Of a DNA stretch of 64,000 nucleotides, positions 21,920 to 33,067 are shown piece by piece. How positions within the stretch are numbered: position 1 is the first letter of the stretch; each line of letters begins with the position of its first letter. Source of the stretch: Dysidea avara (taxonomy: Eukaryota > Porifera > Demospongiae > Dictyoceratida > Dysideidae). The notes below the pieces were generated by a model. That model ran no database searches. It saw only the letters and a program-made list of their open reading frames with translations, and was not told the DNA's origin. The translations under genes were made by a program, and so were the position numbers. Where the stretch lies: the NCBI RefSeq assembly GCF_963678975.1, contig NC_089280.1:186001-250000 (forward strand), written 5' to 3'.

Positions 21920-23258
21920 AGACTCACTAGCAAAGTACGATAGCCAACACAACCCTGAATTATCAACAACCAAGATTAGAGCTCTGTCAGGTTCAGAGCC
22001 TCTCACCACAACACGCTTACAAGAACTACAAGACAATGCAGCCAATGACCCAGAATATCAACAGCTGAGAGAGATAATTCTCAAAGGATTCCCAGATCAC
22101 CAACAACAACTTCCAGAGACCTGCAGACAATTCTGGAATGCACGAGAACATCTTAGCATAGATGGTGGCTTTATTGTCCATGAGTGCCATTTGTTAATCC
22201 CCACCACTATGAGACAGCAAGTACTATTGACCTTCATGAATCACACCAGGGGGGCAGTTCGTACTAAACAGCGTGCACGGTTAACTGTCTACTGGCCAGG
22301 AATCGATAATGATATTGATAGCATCATGTTATCTTGCCAGTTGTGCCAAGATCACCTACCCTCTCATCCCAAAGAGCTGCTGATGCAGAAACCAAAGCCA
22401 CTTCATCATTTTCAGGAAATTGCAGTTGATTATTGTAGCTATGGTGGATGCCAATTCTTAATCCTTGTAGACTGTCACACGGATTGGCCAGAAATTATTA
22501 CAATGGGTCATAGCTCTACTACACACCACCTTATTACAGCATTAAGGCAAACATTTTGTTGCACATCAGTACCTGACATTCTATGGTCCGATGGGGGTCT
22601 CCAATTTACAGCCCTCGCATTCAGAAACTTTGCAACGCACTGGGGTTTCACATACAACACCTCATCACCACGATACCCACAGAGTAATGGCAAGATAGAA
22701 GCCATGGTAAAATCAATGAAGAAGATTTTGGCAGCCTCATGGGATCATCGTCACCTCAATGAAGACCGATTGTGTCATGCCCTTCTCCAATATCGTAATA
22801 CACCTTCACATAAACATGGAACCTCTCCAGCCCAGAAACTGTTTGGAGATCCCATACAGGACAGTATACCAGCACACCGCCAATCGTTTGCACCAGAGTG
22901 GCAGAAGAGCATTCAAGAAGCTGAACAACAAGCCACTGAGACGTTAGCCCAATCTAAGGAATTTTACAACACCCATGCTCATTCATTTCCTGACATTCAA
23001 GTTGGTTCTAAGGTAGCTTTACAAAACCAACAAACAAAGCTGTGGGACATATATGGAATAGTTGTCAGTATTGGACCTAATCGCAGGTACTTTGTCAAGA
23101 CGCAAAGTGGAAGAATCCTTGTCTGTAATTGCCGCTTCCTCAGATGCCGTACACCAGCTTCACTTCAACCACCCTCCCTGTCACATGATAGAAGAACAAA
23201 TGCTCCACATTGCCTCCCCACCAACATCTCCAAGACCACTACCACAACCTCCAGTTGA
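21882..23258 (+). pseudogene. Gypsy integrase, long open frame
   Basis: 458 codons open, though in a different frame from the RNase H before it. The zinc-binding region keeps the CxxC (SCQLCQDH) and YWPGID motif but its first His pair is degraded. The catalytic core has Asp at 22428-22430 (AVDYC), Asp at 22590-22592 (WSDGG) and Glu at 22698-22700 (GKIEAM), the D,D(35)E spacing. A C-terminal GPNRRYFV-type module follows at about residue 395. It ends in TGA at 23256-23258. Integrase joins the DNA copy to the host chromosome. This is the best-preserved part of the element. Confidence 0.85.
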
Positions 23259-23357
23259 GATACGACACTCTGTGTGACCCCACAGGCCACCTGCAAGACT
23301 TATTGAAGACCCCAGCTGGCCCAATTGATATCAGCATTGGTGCTCCCCTGTGCCATT

Positions 23358-24554
23358 CAGGCGCGTAGCCAGCCAATATTTGATGGTTGGGCATAACATC
23401 AACTTAACTAGCTAGTCCAGCTCCTAAGCCAAATATTCGTTCACTTTTTGATAAAAGCACCAATTTTTTTACAGAGTATATATACTATATGTGAGACATT
23501 ATCAAAGAAAAATATGAAAAGTGTATGCACACAAGGCCTACAGCCACATACCTATACTACAGTGTAAACAAATGCTGCTTGCATGCAAACATTTACTAGG
23601 TATATGCTATTCTAACAAACTTGTAGGGCAGACATCCATTGACGATTGCCATGGCTGAGCATCACATGACATCAAATTGCTGAACCTACAAGAACTAACA
23701 ATATAAACAGTTCATCACATATTTACTACAATCAACTGGCAGTATAGCTTACAGACCAACTACCACAATGACATGTAATGCTTTTTCAAGTAAACGCCAC
23801 AGTACCCCAGTTGAAGGCCGGGGCGTTAATTTATGAACTATGAGTCTCATCACAAATATCAGCATGCCAAGCTTCGTCCCAGACTTATAGCAGCCAATGT
23901 ACATTTTGCATGAACCTGGTGTAAACTACGACTCGGTTAATCAGTACAAATTGTACACGTGACACCTCATAATGACTTGACCTTTTCTCCATTTCCAGCT
24001 CCATTTGTATATGCCATTTATCTAGAAGGGTAAGTTTTTCCATTTTCTTTCATTAGCAGTAAGTTAGGTTATACGGTACTAATACGCTTGACAAGTCCGC
24101 CGAAAAGAAATCTTTTGCTGCCAGCACCATCCACACTGAGTCCTACTGATGCTTATCACTCACTGTAACTTAGAGATACAGTACCACAGCTATATAGTGG
24201 ACTTGATAGTGATAGTGTACTACGCTTCGACTCCATTTTAAATTTCCAATTTAAACCACGCCATGGAGAGTGACACATGCGTCTACATGAAGTGTAATTA
24301 TAGGGACTTCCAAGGGATTTCCGCATAATGGATCATGTGATACACCATCTATCTCGATCCCTTCCTCAAAGTCATGGTTCAACAAATGAGGCACTCGTTT
24401 ACGATTAAAGTAGGGTTGTTTTGTGTGCTGCTGTGAATCCTCGCGTGAATCTTAAGCTTCTTGTGATGATTGGGTAAAAGTTTGTGATGGTTGGGCAAGA
24501 AACTGCGATGGTTTGGCAAATGCCCGCCCATGCCCACCGTTGGCTACACCCCTG
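23358..24554. mobile_element. hAT-like element inserted before the gypsy 3' LTR
   Basis: Ends CAGGCGCGTAGCCA and TGGCTACACCCCTG are inverted repeats (12 of 14). The flanks GTGCCATT (23350-23357) and GTGCCACC (24555-24562) agree at 6 of 8 positions, consistent with an aged 8-bp hAT duplication. Subterminal repeats of GATGGTTGGGC are present at both ends. The 1.2-kb interior has no transposase that I can read. Confidence 0.7.
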
Positions 24555-24578
24555 GTGCCACCAATGCTTGGGGGGAGG

Positions 24579-24708
24579 TGTAGGAACAGTAAACTGTAAC
24601 ACTTGCTTTACATGCATACATACTTGTAACATTAAGTAATTCTATTAATGTGTGTACATCATTATGTGATCACGTGATAAAGAAAGAGTTGACCTCATGT
24701 TTCCTACA
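24579..24708 (+). repeat. 3' LTR of the gypsy element
   Basis: Starts TGTAGGAACAGT directly after the purine tract and ends TTCCTACA, so it has canonical TG...CA ends. It differs from the 5' LTR at only a few positions, suggesting a moderately recent insertion. Confidence 0.88.
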
Positions 24709-24713
24709 GTTAC

Positions 24714-25370
24714 ACATTGTTGTATATGCATCTTCTTATTGATTGCAGATTATTGGTGCTGTATATTAGTAGTTAAAGGTGTAAAAATTCCAGCTAGCAA
24801 GCAAGGTGAAGAATGAAGATGTGCAATAAAAGTAAAACATTGAAACATACTCTTTACCTTGTTGTTCACGAGCACATCAGCTGGTTGTTCCAGCACTAAT
24901 GCCTGGAGGGCATATGATGGACTTAAAGTACAGTTACAAACATTAAAACATACTTTTAATCTTGTTGTTTATGTGTAAGGTGGCCTCTGGCTCTCCTGCA
25001 ATCACTTGTGGATGTTCACTAATCTTCTCCTTTGCGAATTCTGAAATTAAAGCATGGGTGTAGTATTTTTGTATTATATAGAATTACACATATGGTAAAG
25101 TCATCAGCATAGACAAGCATGTCAGCATGAACAAATGTATCTATTTTACGGTTGTGCCTTTGTTCACAGGCAAATCTATCCCTATGTCTCTAGGCCTTGT
25201 AGTTTTCTTTAAGTTACTAATTATTTCTTTTATGAGGTCTTTTTCTATAACTGAGCTGTTTTTACACTGGGTTATGGTAATTTTAGATTCTAGGATGTGC
25301 CTTTTTTACAGTGTAGGTGTTTTTGGTAGGGCTAAAACAAATATACCAAATATTCAAATTTGCATTTGAT
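24714..25370 (+). repeat. Dispersed repeat F, copy 2 right part
   Basis: Continues repeat F after the gypsy insertion, matching 17836-17990 and 17040-17300. It ends near 25370, where TTTGGTAGGGCTAAAACAAA begins unrelated sequence. Confidence 0.7.
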
Positions 25371-25424
25371 TCGAATTCATTTGAAAACAATTTTGTAATT
25401 CAAAACATCGAAATTGCTAGCTAA

Positions 25425-25973
25425 TTACAGTAAAGATGGCAGACACTAGTAATGAGGAATCTTCATCAGTCTCTACAACTGCAACATCAGACACTGGACT
25501 AGAGATGAATCAGTGATCGCGAGGGTGATCAGATTAGTTGCTGATATGCCTTCCCTATCAGTAATGGGTACAAATGCTCTGTGAACTGATCAGTTTGCAT
25601 GACAAATATGAGTAGCAGCAATGAAAGCCTTTTTGCTCACTATAAACAAGTAGTAAAGCCTCTCTATACTATTCCATACTGTGAAACACCAAGTTACGAG
25701 AAACTATATGACTGCACATGTAAGTACTGCTGTTAGCGTTAAAATATTCTTACCCAGAACAGTAGCTGTTATACTTTAAGAATAAAGAACTGCACCAGTG
25801 GAAAACTAAATTGGTAATCTGTGTATAACAGTCACCTTGGTAACTAATGAAATCATGGGTGATCCAAACAAGGGAGCATGTATTAAAATATTTTTGGTGC
25901 CTAATTGTTTCGGTTGTGTAATAGAGGCAACACCACCATAGGTAACCAAATATAGTTGTGGTAGATTTAATAG
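25425..25973. other. No gene called; partly repeated sequence
   Basis: It contains a short frame starting ATGGCAGACACTAG (Ser/Thr-rich, ends after 26 codons) and sequence that recurs at 38070-38210 and 39765-39800 (AAAATATTCTTACCC, GTGTAATAGAGGCA). I cannot support a gene. Confidence 0.4.
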
Positions 25974-26029
25974 TTATACCACGGCTGCGGATATATATGT
26001 CAGCAAAATCCCAAGCAGCCGTGGTATAA
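25974..26029. repeat. Perfect 15-bp inverted repeat with 26-base loop
   Basis: TTATACCACGGCTGC at 25974-25988 is exactly complementary to 26015-26029. The GC-rich arms stand out in the AT-rich surroundings. It could be a very small MITE or a hairpin-forming site. Confidence 0.7.
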
Positions 26030-26383
26030 GTGATGTATATCACTTGGGGCACACTCATGGACTCACCTAATAGGTGAAAGAACTAATGAGAACTCATCCC
26101 ATTTGTTTTATACAGTAGCATCTGAAAATCGATTGTGGTTTAAAAGCGTGGGCTAATAGCCATAAAAACGTTGTCTATACGTTAAAACGTCATTAAGGTG
26201 GCGGTCAAGCGGCTAAAGTGCCTCAGGTAAAGCGCACGCCCTCCAATATAATAATGAATGGAAACAATTCTTCGTGCGTAACTCAACAACTCGGTTTGAA
26301 AGGTAAGTGAACGAAATAGCGGTTGTCTTGTGCGCTAAGAAACACTGTTAGTTACAGTGGCTTATTAAAATAATACTTCTATA

Positions 26384-29100
26384 ATGGGTAGTACGTCTCG
26401 AAGGCAAAAGCGAACAAAGCGACAAGTTATTACAGCTAGCAGGAACGCTATAAATGCGAGGTGGAGCAAAACGAAGTGTTGCACAAGCGAAGCTCCAGGT
26501 GAGACTCTTCCGTTGCGTATCATACAGTCATACTAGAATTTCTTTTAAATAAGGCATGTATTTTAAAATAATTATAATTCAATTTCTTACATACACTTAG
26601 TTTAAATATATTTCAAAATATTCATTCTTGTAGTAACAAGTGCCACTCCTACTGAAGACCACAGCTCACACAGCCAGTGTACACCAACTAGCTCTGAACA
26701 CAATATCAAAAGCACAATTTCAGAGGTGCCTGTAAGTCAACCACCAACTTCAAGTACATCACACCTGGCTGGTAGTAGAATTATCAAACTGAAAAAGTTA
26801 CATGATGCCATTCATACCATTACACAACACACCCTCCCCTGTCAATCTCCAGTCGAACTCATCAGAGAAGTATATAGGAGAGGACTTGGTAGTACATTGC
26901 TTGCCAGGTGCAACAAGTGTAACAAGGAAATTGTGTTCAAGACCTACAACAAAGTAGAGTTACAAACACCAGAAGGGACTATCAGATCTACTTACGAAGC
27001 TAATGCAGCTGTTGTGATGGGACAGATGTCAGTAGGTGGTGGTCATAGTAACCTTGAGGAGGTTATGTGTACCATTGGAGTTCCTTCAATATCCAAGCCA
27101 ACATTCATCGACATCGAGAGGCTCTTGGGATCAGCTTTTGAGTACTACTTGAATGAACTCATGTTGGAAGCTGGAAGAGAGGAGAGAGAATTAGCAATAC
27201 AAAACAATTAATACCATCACGATGTACCAGCTATTACTGTAATAGTTGATGGAGGATGGTCCAAAAGGTCCCACGGGCATTCCTACAATGCGAATTCTGG
27301 AGTAGGAGTCATATTTGGTGCTGCTACCAAAAAGCTTCTGTACATAGGTGTAAAAAACAAGTATTGTGCAGTATGCTCTATAGCACACAAGAAACATACC
27401 AAACCACCTGATCACAAATGCTTTAAAAACTGGTCAGGATGATCTACATCTATGGAATCAGATATTATTGCCACAGGATTTAGACAATCTGAGAGTATGC
27501 ACGGTCTTCGATATACAAAAGTAATTGGAGATGGAGACAGTTCCGTTCTTCACACCATACAAACAACAGTTAAGTCATACGGCAGAGATGTTGAGAAGGT
27601 GGAGTGTGCAAATCACGCCGTTAAGTGTTTTCGGGGCCGACTAGAGCAGTTAGCAAAGGACTTTCCATCTTTCCGTGGACGAGGTCGTCTAACCAAATCT
27701 GTCATTATGAAAATCACACATGGTGCAAGGTGTGCTACTTGGAACCACTCTAAAACCAACAACATCATAAAGCTACGAAATGATCTTCGAGCAGGCCCAA
27801 AGCACTATTTAGGATACCACAAAGATTGTGATCCATCTTGGTGTTCAGAAGCTGCAAAAGAAACACCAGTCAGTGTTAATCTGCATGACTTGCCACCTAA
27901 CCTTCTCTTTAAGATAGATCGAGCTGGTGACCGTCTGGTAAACAAAGCAACTCAGCTCATCAGTAACAGCACAACCAACTTGAGTGAATGCTACATGTCG
28001 ATCAGAGCAAAGATGGATGGTGGAAAGCAAATTAACAGGATTCAGTCAGGATAATTCCAGCATCATTGCATGACAGCAGGATTGTCCATGACTTTAGGTC
28101 CAGGATGGATTGAGACCACTTGGAAGCGCCTGTTTGGATCCTGCTCAACTATCACTGAGACATTGTCAAATCGTCGTAAACGTAAACATGAGCGTGACAC
28201 CAGAGAAAGTCTTCAGATGCATACAAGAAAGCCAGAATTGAAAAGCGATATCATCTCACACCAGCTATTACTGATAAAGATTATGGGCCAGAAGCAATCA
28301 CTCCAACCAACTCCAGTCAAGACAAGCTGCGGCTTATCTGCAATGAATACCTAACATCTTTACTAGTCACAGTTGAACAGGCTGCTGAACTTACGAGAGA
28401 AACTGTGGACCAAGATCCATCCCTCAACAGTCTATGGCAGCAATTCAGAAGACCACGCCTGACTGCATCTGCATTTGGCACTGTAATAAAACGTCGTAAA
28501 AACTTTGAAAAACTTGTAGAAACCATCTTGTACAAACCACCACCAGGTACAATTACAGCACTAGAATGGGGATGATCACATGAAGACACCGCAAGGCAGT
28601 GGTATGTGACTCACATGACCAAGCAGTTTGGTCCATCATACCAAGTCAGTAGAACTGGTATCCATATAAGTACAACGCATCCGTGGTTGGCTGCTTCTCC
28701 TGATAGTGTTGTTGAAGATCCTACCCAGGCTGAAGGAAGACGATTCGGTCTATTAGAAATAAAATGTCCATATTCTGGGAGAACAATGACACCTGAAGTT
28801 GCATGCCAGGAAGTTAACCAGTTTTATAGTTCTTTAACAGATGGTCAAGTCATGCTAAAGAAAACACACAACTACTATTACCAAGTGCAAGGCCAATTAG
28901 AAATTACACAGTTACCCTGGTGTGACTTTCTTATCTGGACACCAAAAGGAACATCTTTACAGCGAATTGAACGCGATGAAAAACTCTGGACAACGGTGTA
29001 TCCCAAGCTAAGATCCTTCTACAGAGAATATCTACTTCCAGAGATAGCTGATGCAGTGTTTAGTAGTTGCCAACCAATTCGGCACCCTGAGTCACCTTGA
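26384..29100 (+). pseudogene. Mutator-like transposase fused to YqaJ-type exonuclease, broken
   Basis: First exon 26384-26498 starts MGSTSRRQKRTKRQ (very basic) and has a GTGAGA donor; the next exon opens at 26634 after TTGTAG in matching phase. Then follow a CxxC pair (RCNKCNKE), a first catalytic Asp in DGGW (27248), CAVC and a His/Cys cluster, and GDGDSS (27527-27541) with VECANHAVK after it. These blocks are the Mutator-like transposase domain seen in many invertebrate proteins. The C-terminal part has RPRLTASAFGTV, LEWG.SHED, ASPDSVV and LEIKCPYS, the core of YqaJ/lambda-exonuclease nucleases (Asp and ExK metal ligands). Breaks: TAA 27209, TGA 27440, TAA 28052, one frameshift near 28200-28230, TGA 28573 (where the family usually has Arg in GRxHE). 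Confidence 0.8.
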
Positions 29101-29715
29101 ACAGTATAATACATAAATTATATTTTTGTACACAACCTTAACGATGAATATTTATTATGTTATTACTGTATAAAATCATACTTGTATATACTGTAACTCA
29201 TACCTGATTTATTGGCAAACATCACATAAACCTTGAGAATAATTATCCAGATGTGCTGACATGAGATGTATTGTCAGACAAATTTTCTTATTAATGCTAG
29301 CTAAAGACCTAGAGAGAATTAGCATGTATACTTCCAGTTGCTGTGAGACACAACTAACACGTTTCAGTGGTGTATCGCCTGTAATAATAACAGTGAAGTT
29401 GTAGTACACCGACATTGTCCAGCTTCCAAAACTAAAGTGACAGAGACAACAAATAGAAGAGCTGGCATCAACCACGCTTTATCTCATGATCAAAGGTAAG
29501 AGTTGCTCGTCAAGTAAATCAGGCCATTAAATGGTCCACCGTTTTCGAGTCATAAACATCATTATTAATCATTGAACACGAGGTTGCGAATTTAATATAA
29601 ACGTGTGTTGGTGACGCAGTATACTATGTAATTCCGCGCAATGTATTCTTGAAACTTCTTCAATTTTGCAATCAACTTTGTTGCCAAAGCAATTGTCAGA
29701 ATCGGTTGTAAAGTT

Positions 29716-29983
29716 TTATTGTAGAAGATCGAAGGTATGTGAATGTGCACGCGTATCGTCGTAGTGATCCAAACTTGTGAGTGCAGTGTTTTTCGGTCCC
29801 AGTTTCCGAGCTCTCCTTTTGCTTCCACCTTTAGCTGATTCACAATCAAACTCTAAATATGCAGAAACATACACACCATGAAAAGAAAGTCAGTACTAGG
29901 ATATGGACCCTGTAATGGTTGGCGTGATGGAATAAAGTTGCGCCATTCATCCTACTATAAAATCGTTCTTGAACCTTCGCCAT
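29716..29983 (-). CDS. Possible small second gene of the TTAA element
   Basis: On the minus strand, an ATG at 29983 opens 25 codons (MAKVQERFYSRMNGATLF and on) to a possible donor GTCCAT at 29908; a second open block from 29850 to a TAA at 29716 is joined in phase after an AG and contains GGSKRRARKLGPKN, a possible nuclear localisation signal. Together about 69 residues. Second antisense genes are common in multi-gene DNA transposons, but the donor is weak and no family is recognised. Another minus-strand frame at 29209-29475 (Cys-rich, ICCLCHFSFGSW) might be part of the same gene. Confidence 0.3.
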
Positions 29984-30534
29984 TTGTGATGTGCTACAAC
30001 AACAGTGCAGAACAGCCCATTTTCTTAGTGCTTATTTCGGTAGCGAAACTAAATTCGATAATAACTTGGAAATCACAGGATATTTGAAATTTAATTAATT
30101 GAGTGGGCAGAGACTTGACCGCCACCTTAATACGTTACTATGCTTCAACACACTACGTTAGAAAACTTGCGATTGTGGAATTGAGTTTATATTGTTATCA
30201 TTTTTGTACCAAGTTAAGCCAACTAACTTCGCTATTGGCACAGTAAGTAAGTTATTATATTAAGTTAAGTACTTAGGACTGTAAGATACTAACCTATTTC
30301 AGCGTAGCAGTAGTAGTTTTTCTGTTCTGTGGTCTGTTCAAAGGCTGATACGCGGTGGGTAGAAATACGCATCCACGATCACCCAAACAATTATTTTGTG
30401 CCTTCTTTATCCTTTACTAACAACCAACTAGTCCAACTTAGAGAACATACTCAGTTTAGCAACCACTACAAAATCGAGTCCCACAATGCAAAGCTCTATG
30501 TCGCTCAATATGACAAGTTGAAGCCTATCGTTTC

Positions 30535-30665
30535 TTTGAACTGGCTGGGCATTAAAGTCATTGGCAAACCGCTTTCCCATGATATTGCCCAGGCAATATC
30601 TTGATATTTCCCGGGCAATATGCGAGTTAAACACCGAGCGGCACCTTTGAACGTCCACGCTAAAG
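30535..30665 (-). repeat. Dispersed repeat K, inverted copy of 32697-32826
   Basis: Reverse complement of 32697-32826; both contain a CCCGGGCAATATnnnGATATT-like palindromic centre and TGGCATTAAAGTCATTGGC. No coding signal. Confidence 0.6.
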
Positions 30666-30779
30666 TGGTATTATAGCAAAGTTGTAGTATGGTGCGTGGG
30701 CAGATCAAAGGCTGCCGCCAGTGTTAAAAATCAGTTGTAAACCAGTTTACAAATAATTGTAGCATGGCTAAGTACCTCC

Positions 30780-31450
30780 TTTTGGCCACACAGTCTGGCC
30801 ACTAATTAGTTCAAAGACTTCAAACAAAACCAAACACCAGACCAACACAGGAAGTCACAATGCAAGGCTAATAATGTCCAGGACTGACAAGGAGGGAAAT
30901 CACTCTGGAACGAATGAACACACAACACTGCACTCATCTGAATGAATGGGAAGCAGTACTGAACCACTGGGCTGAGCCCAGTAATCTACCACACGCTCGT
31001 TCGCCAATAAATTAAGCTAACCAAGACTATTATAGTGCTGCACCACTCAACAACGAATATCAGACACTTCAGTTACTCCATTCTAAATGATTCGGAAGCT
31101 GTACAATGGCTGGAGTGATTGGCATCGATGATGGCACCTCACGCTCGTGCATAACAAATGCGCTACGAATAAATAAACTAGCTAACAATGAATTAACAAA
31201 CCATCAAGACAGTAATTAATGAGTAAAATCGTTCCTTGTACACGGCGCTCAACAGTAGCCAATATTAGCCTTGCGTTCATGCTCCTTCCGCATTACAAAT
31301 GGGCGCCTTTGATCTGCGCACGCCCCATACCACAAATCAGTTATTCAGTTTGTATCTGATTTGTAAATACTCCACCCTCGGGCCTGCGGCCCTCGGGTGT
31401 CGTGTGTACAAATCAGATACAAACCTCATGGGCGTGTTACAACTATTACT
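30780..31450 (-). repeat. Dispersed repeat G, inverted copy of 40770-41480
   Basis: About 0.7 kb in inverted orientation relative to 40770-41480. One end has a strong hairpin: GTTTGTATCTGATTTGTAAA, then CTCCACCCTCGGGCCTGC, the short centre and the complementary arm ending ACAAATCAGATACAAAC. This looks like the foldback end of a non-autonomous transposon. Confidence 0.7.
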
Positions 31451-32158
31451 TACATAACTTCTGTTTTCTCAGTGCAAAACTAAAATTATTAATTTTAATA
31501 ATACATCATGCAGTAGATACATCAGTGTAGTTCTACTTCACAGAATAGACAATAATTGGATTGGTATAATCAGTATTGGCACTGTTAAGTACAGATTAAT
31601 CGGATATCAATACAACTGAAAAATCCTTATCGGTACACCTCTAGTAGTTAGTAGATACATCATCAGACACTTCTACTTCATTTCAAAAGCCACCTATACT
31701 AAAGTTATTAAGATATCAAATTTTAATGATGTTTGGAATAGCTACTATAATAAGAAATAACAAATATATACACTGTATTTCAGTATTACACTGTATATAA
31801 AAAAACATTTGCTCTCTTTCGTTTAGAATATTCGTTTTAGCCCTAGTTTTTGGGATAGATAATCTGTTACTTGATGGGGGTGTACTTTGTCCTCACCTGT
31901 CCAAAGTTACAGGCCAGGTTGTAATTGCCCTTTTTAACTTTATGATTTTACATTGTTGATTTCAGTTAACTGAGGTGACTTAGCGTGTTTGTTCAAATAG
32001 TAAATAAAGGACCACTAAAAATAGAAATGTTGGTTTGTATACTAAAACTTCATTTCATACTGATGCATAATAATCCAGCATTCTCTGCTATAATAAAACT
32101 TGAATTTTCACATCCATCAATGAATGTGTGTAATAACTGTATGCATATCCTTGAACAG

Positions 32159-32272
32159 GATGGAATGATAAACCTTCAACTGATACAAATAAAAATGGCT
32201 GAGAACAAAGAGAAGCTTGATGAGCTCACATTATATAATACCAAATTACAGAGAAAAATCTCAAAGCTTGAG
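32159..32272 (+). CDS. Coiled-coil gene, exon d
   Basis: 38 codons between TTGAACAG and GTGAGTGT, phase 0 at both ends. The peptide reads DGMINLQLIQIKMAENKEKL and ends LQRKISKLE, with heptad-like Leu/Ile spacing. It is separated from exon e by a 49-base intron, a typical short intron length here. Confidence 0.7.
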
Positions 32273-32321
32273 GTGAGTGTTAGATAAACAGTGAGATGTA
32301 AGATTACACTATTAAATTTAG

Positions 32322-32474
32322 GTCAAAGATGCAATAAATAGTCAAGAGATGACTGAACTGAGGTCACAGCTAATGATAAAAAATGCTGAATTAGCAAAGT
32401 TAAATGAAGAAAACAAATTACTTATGAACAAGTTTCATCAGGAAAGAGACATAAAAAGACACCAATTTTCTGAG
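32322..32474 (+). CDS. Coiled-coil gene, exon e
   Basis: 51 codons between AATTTAG and GTAAGGAT, phase 0 at both ends. The peptide begins VKDAINSQEMTELRSQLMIK, continues NAELAKLNEENKLLMNKF and ends QFSE: strongly charged and heptad-patterned. In phase with exon d. No homologue named; could be part of any long coiled-coil protein. Confidence 0.7.
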
Positions 32475-32696
32475 GTAAGGATTATTACTGTGACACACAA
32501 TTTTTATACATATAATCTATTGATTGGATTGTTTACAACCTCTGGAAAACTGAACAAAGTCATCTTCCTTTCCAGTTTACTTTACGTTGAAATAAAAGCC
32601 TGTATGCATGGCATTTTGCACTCCTTTGTGGTTACATACTTAAGGAAATTATAAATGCAAGAAGAAGCCTGATTAACATTTACACATATACCACAT

Positions 32697-32826
32697 TGTT
32701 GTGGGCGTTCAAAAGTGCTGCTTGGGGTTTAGCTCGTATATTCACTGGGAAATATCTAGATATTACCCGGGTAACATCTTGGGAACATAATTTGTTCATG
32801 GCTTTGATGCCAACCAGTTCAAAGAT
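32697..32826 (+). repeat. Dispersed repeat K, second copy
   Basis: Inverted partner of 30535-30665, about 2 kb apart. It lies in the sequence downstream of exon e. Confidence 0.6.
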
Positions 32827-33067
32827 ACAAAATGCTTTGACTCATTTTATTGAACAACATAGAGCATTTGTTGTAGGTTTTAGTTTACATATTAGGAAAG
32901 GCTCAGTGTAGCTGCTAAGTTTAGATTATTCAACAGTAACTAACTATATTCTAAGATGAGCGAGCTTCAAAACAATCACTCGGGCTGTGCATGCATGGGA
33001 GGCATGTCAGGCATTGATCAGACCATGAAACAAAAGAATATGACAACTAGATGATAGTTTTGCTGTT

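Larger units (their letters stand above)
19747..24708 (+). mobile_element. Ty3/gypsy LTR retrotransposon, complete ends, decayed pol
   Basis: Two 130-bp-class LTRs flank about 4.7 kb. The host repeat is duplicated at GTTAC (19742-19746 and 24709-24713). A purine tract (GGGGGGAGG) lies directly before the 3' LTR. Coding order is reverse transcriptase, RNase H, integrase, as in Ty3/gypsy. There are only about 150 bases between the 5' LTR and the reverse transcriptase, so gag and protease are absent. Two other elements, 20880-21441 and 23358-24554, have inserted in it. Stops and frameshifts make this copy inactive. Confidence 0.9.
26197..30126 (+). mobile_element. TTAA-target DNA transposon with transposase-exonuclease gene (Kolobok-like)
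   Basis: Perfect 13-bp inverted ends GGTGGCGGTCAAG and CTTGACCGCCACC are flanked by TTAA at 26193-26196 and 30127-30130. The 3.9-kb body holds one large broken + strand gene (26384-29100) and a possible small minus-strand gene (29716-29983). TTAA duplications are known for piggyBac and Kolobok; the transposase here is not piggyBac-like, so Kolobok or a relative is the best fit. A shorter element with related ends is at 38928-39747. Confidence 0.85.

Noticed and set aside
29878..30087. 69-codon + strand frame starting MKRKSVLGYGPCNGWRDGIK.
   Set aside because: It ends at the transposon border region and overlaps the opposite-strand blocks at 29909-29983; no splice or family support. Kept only as an alternative.
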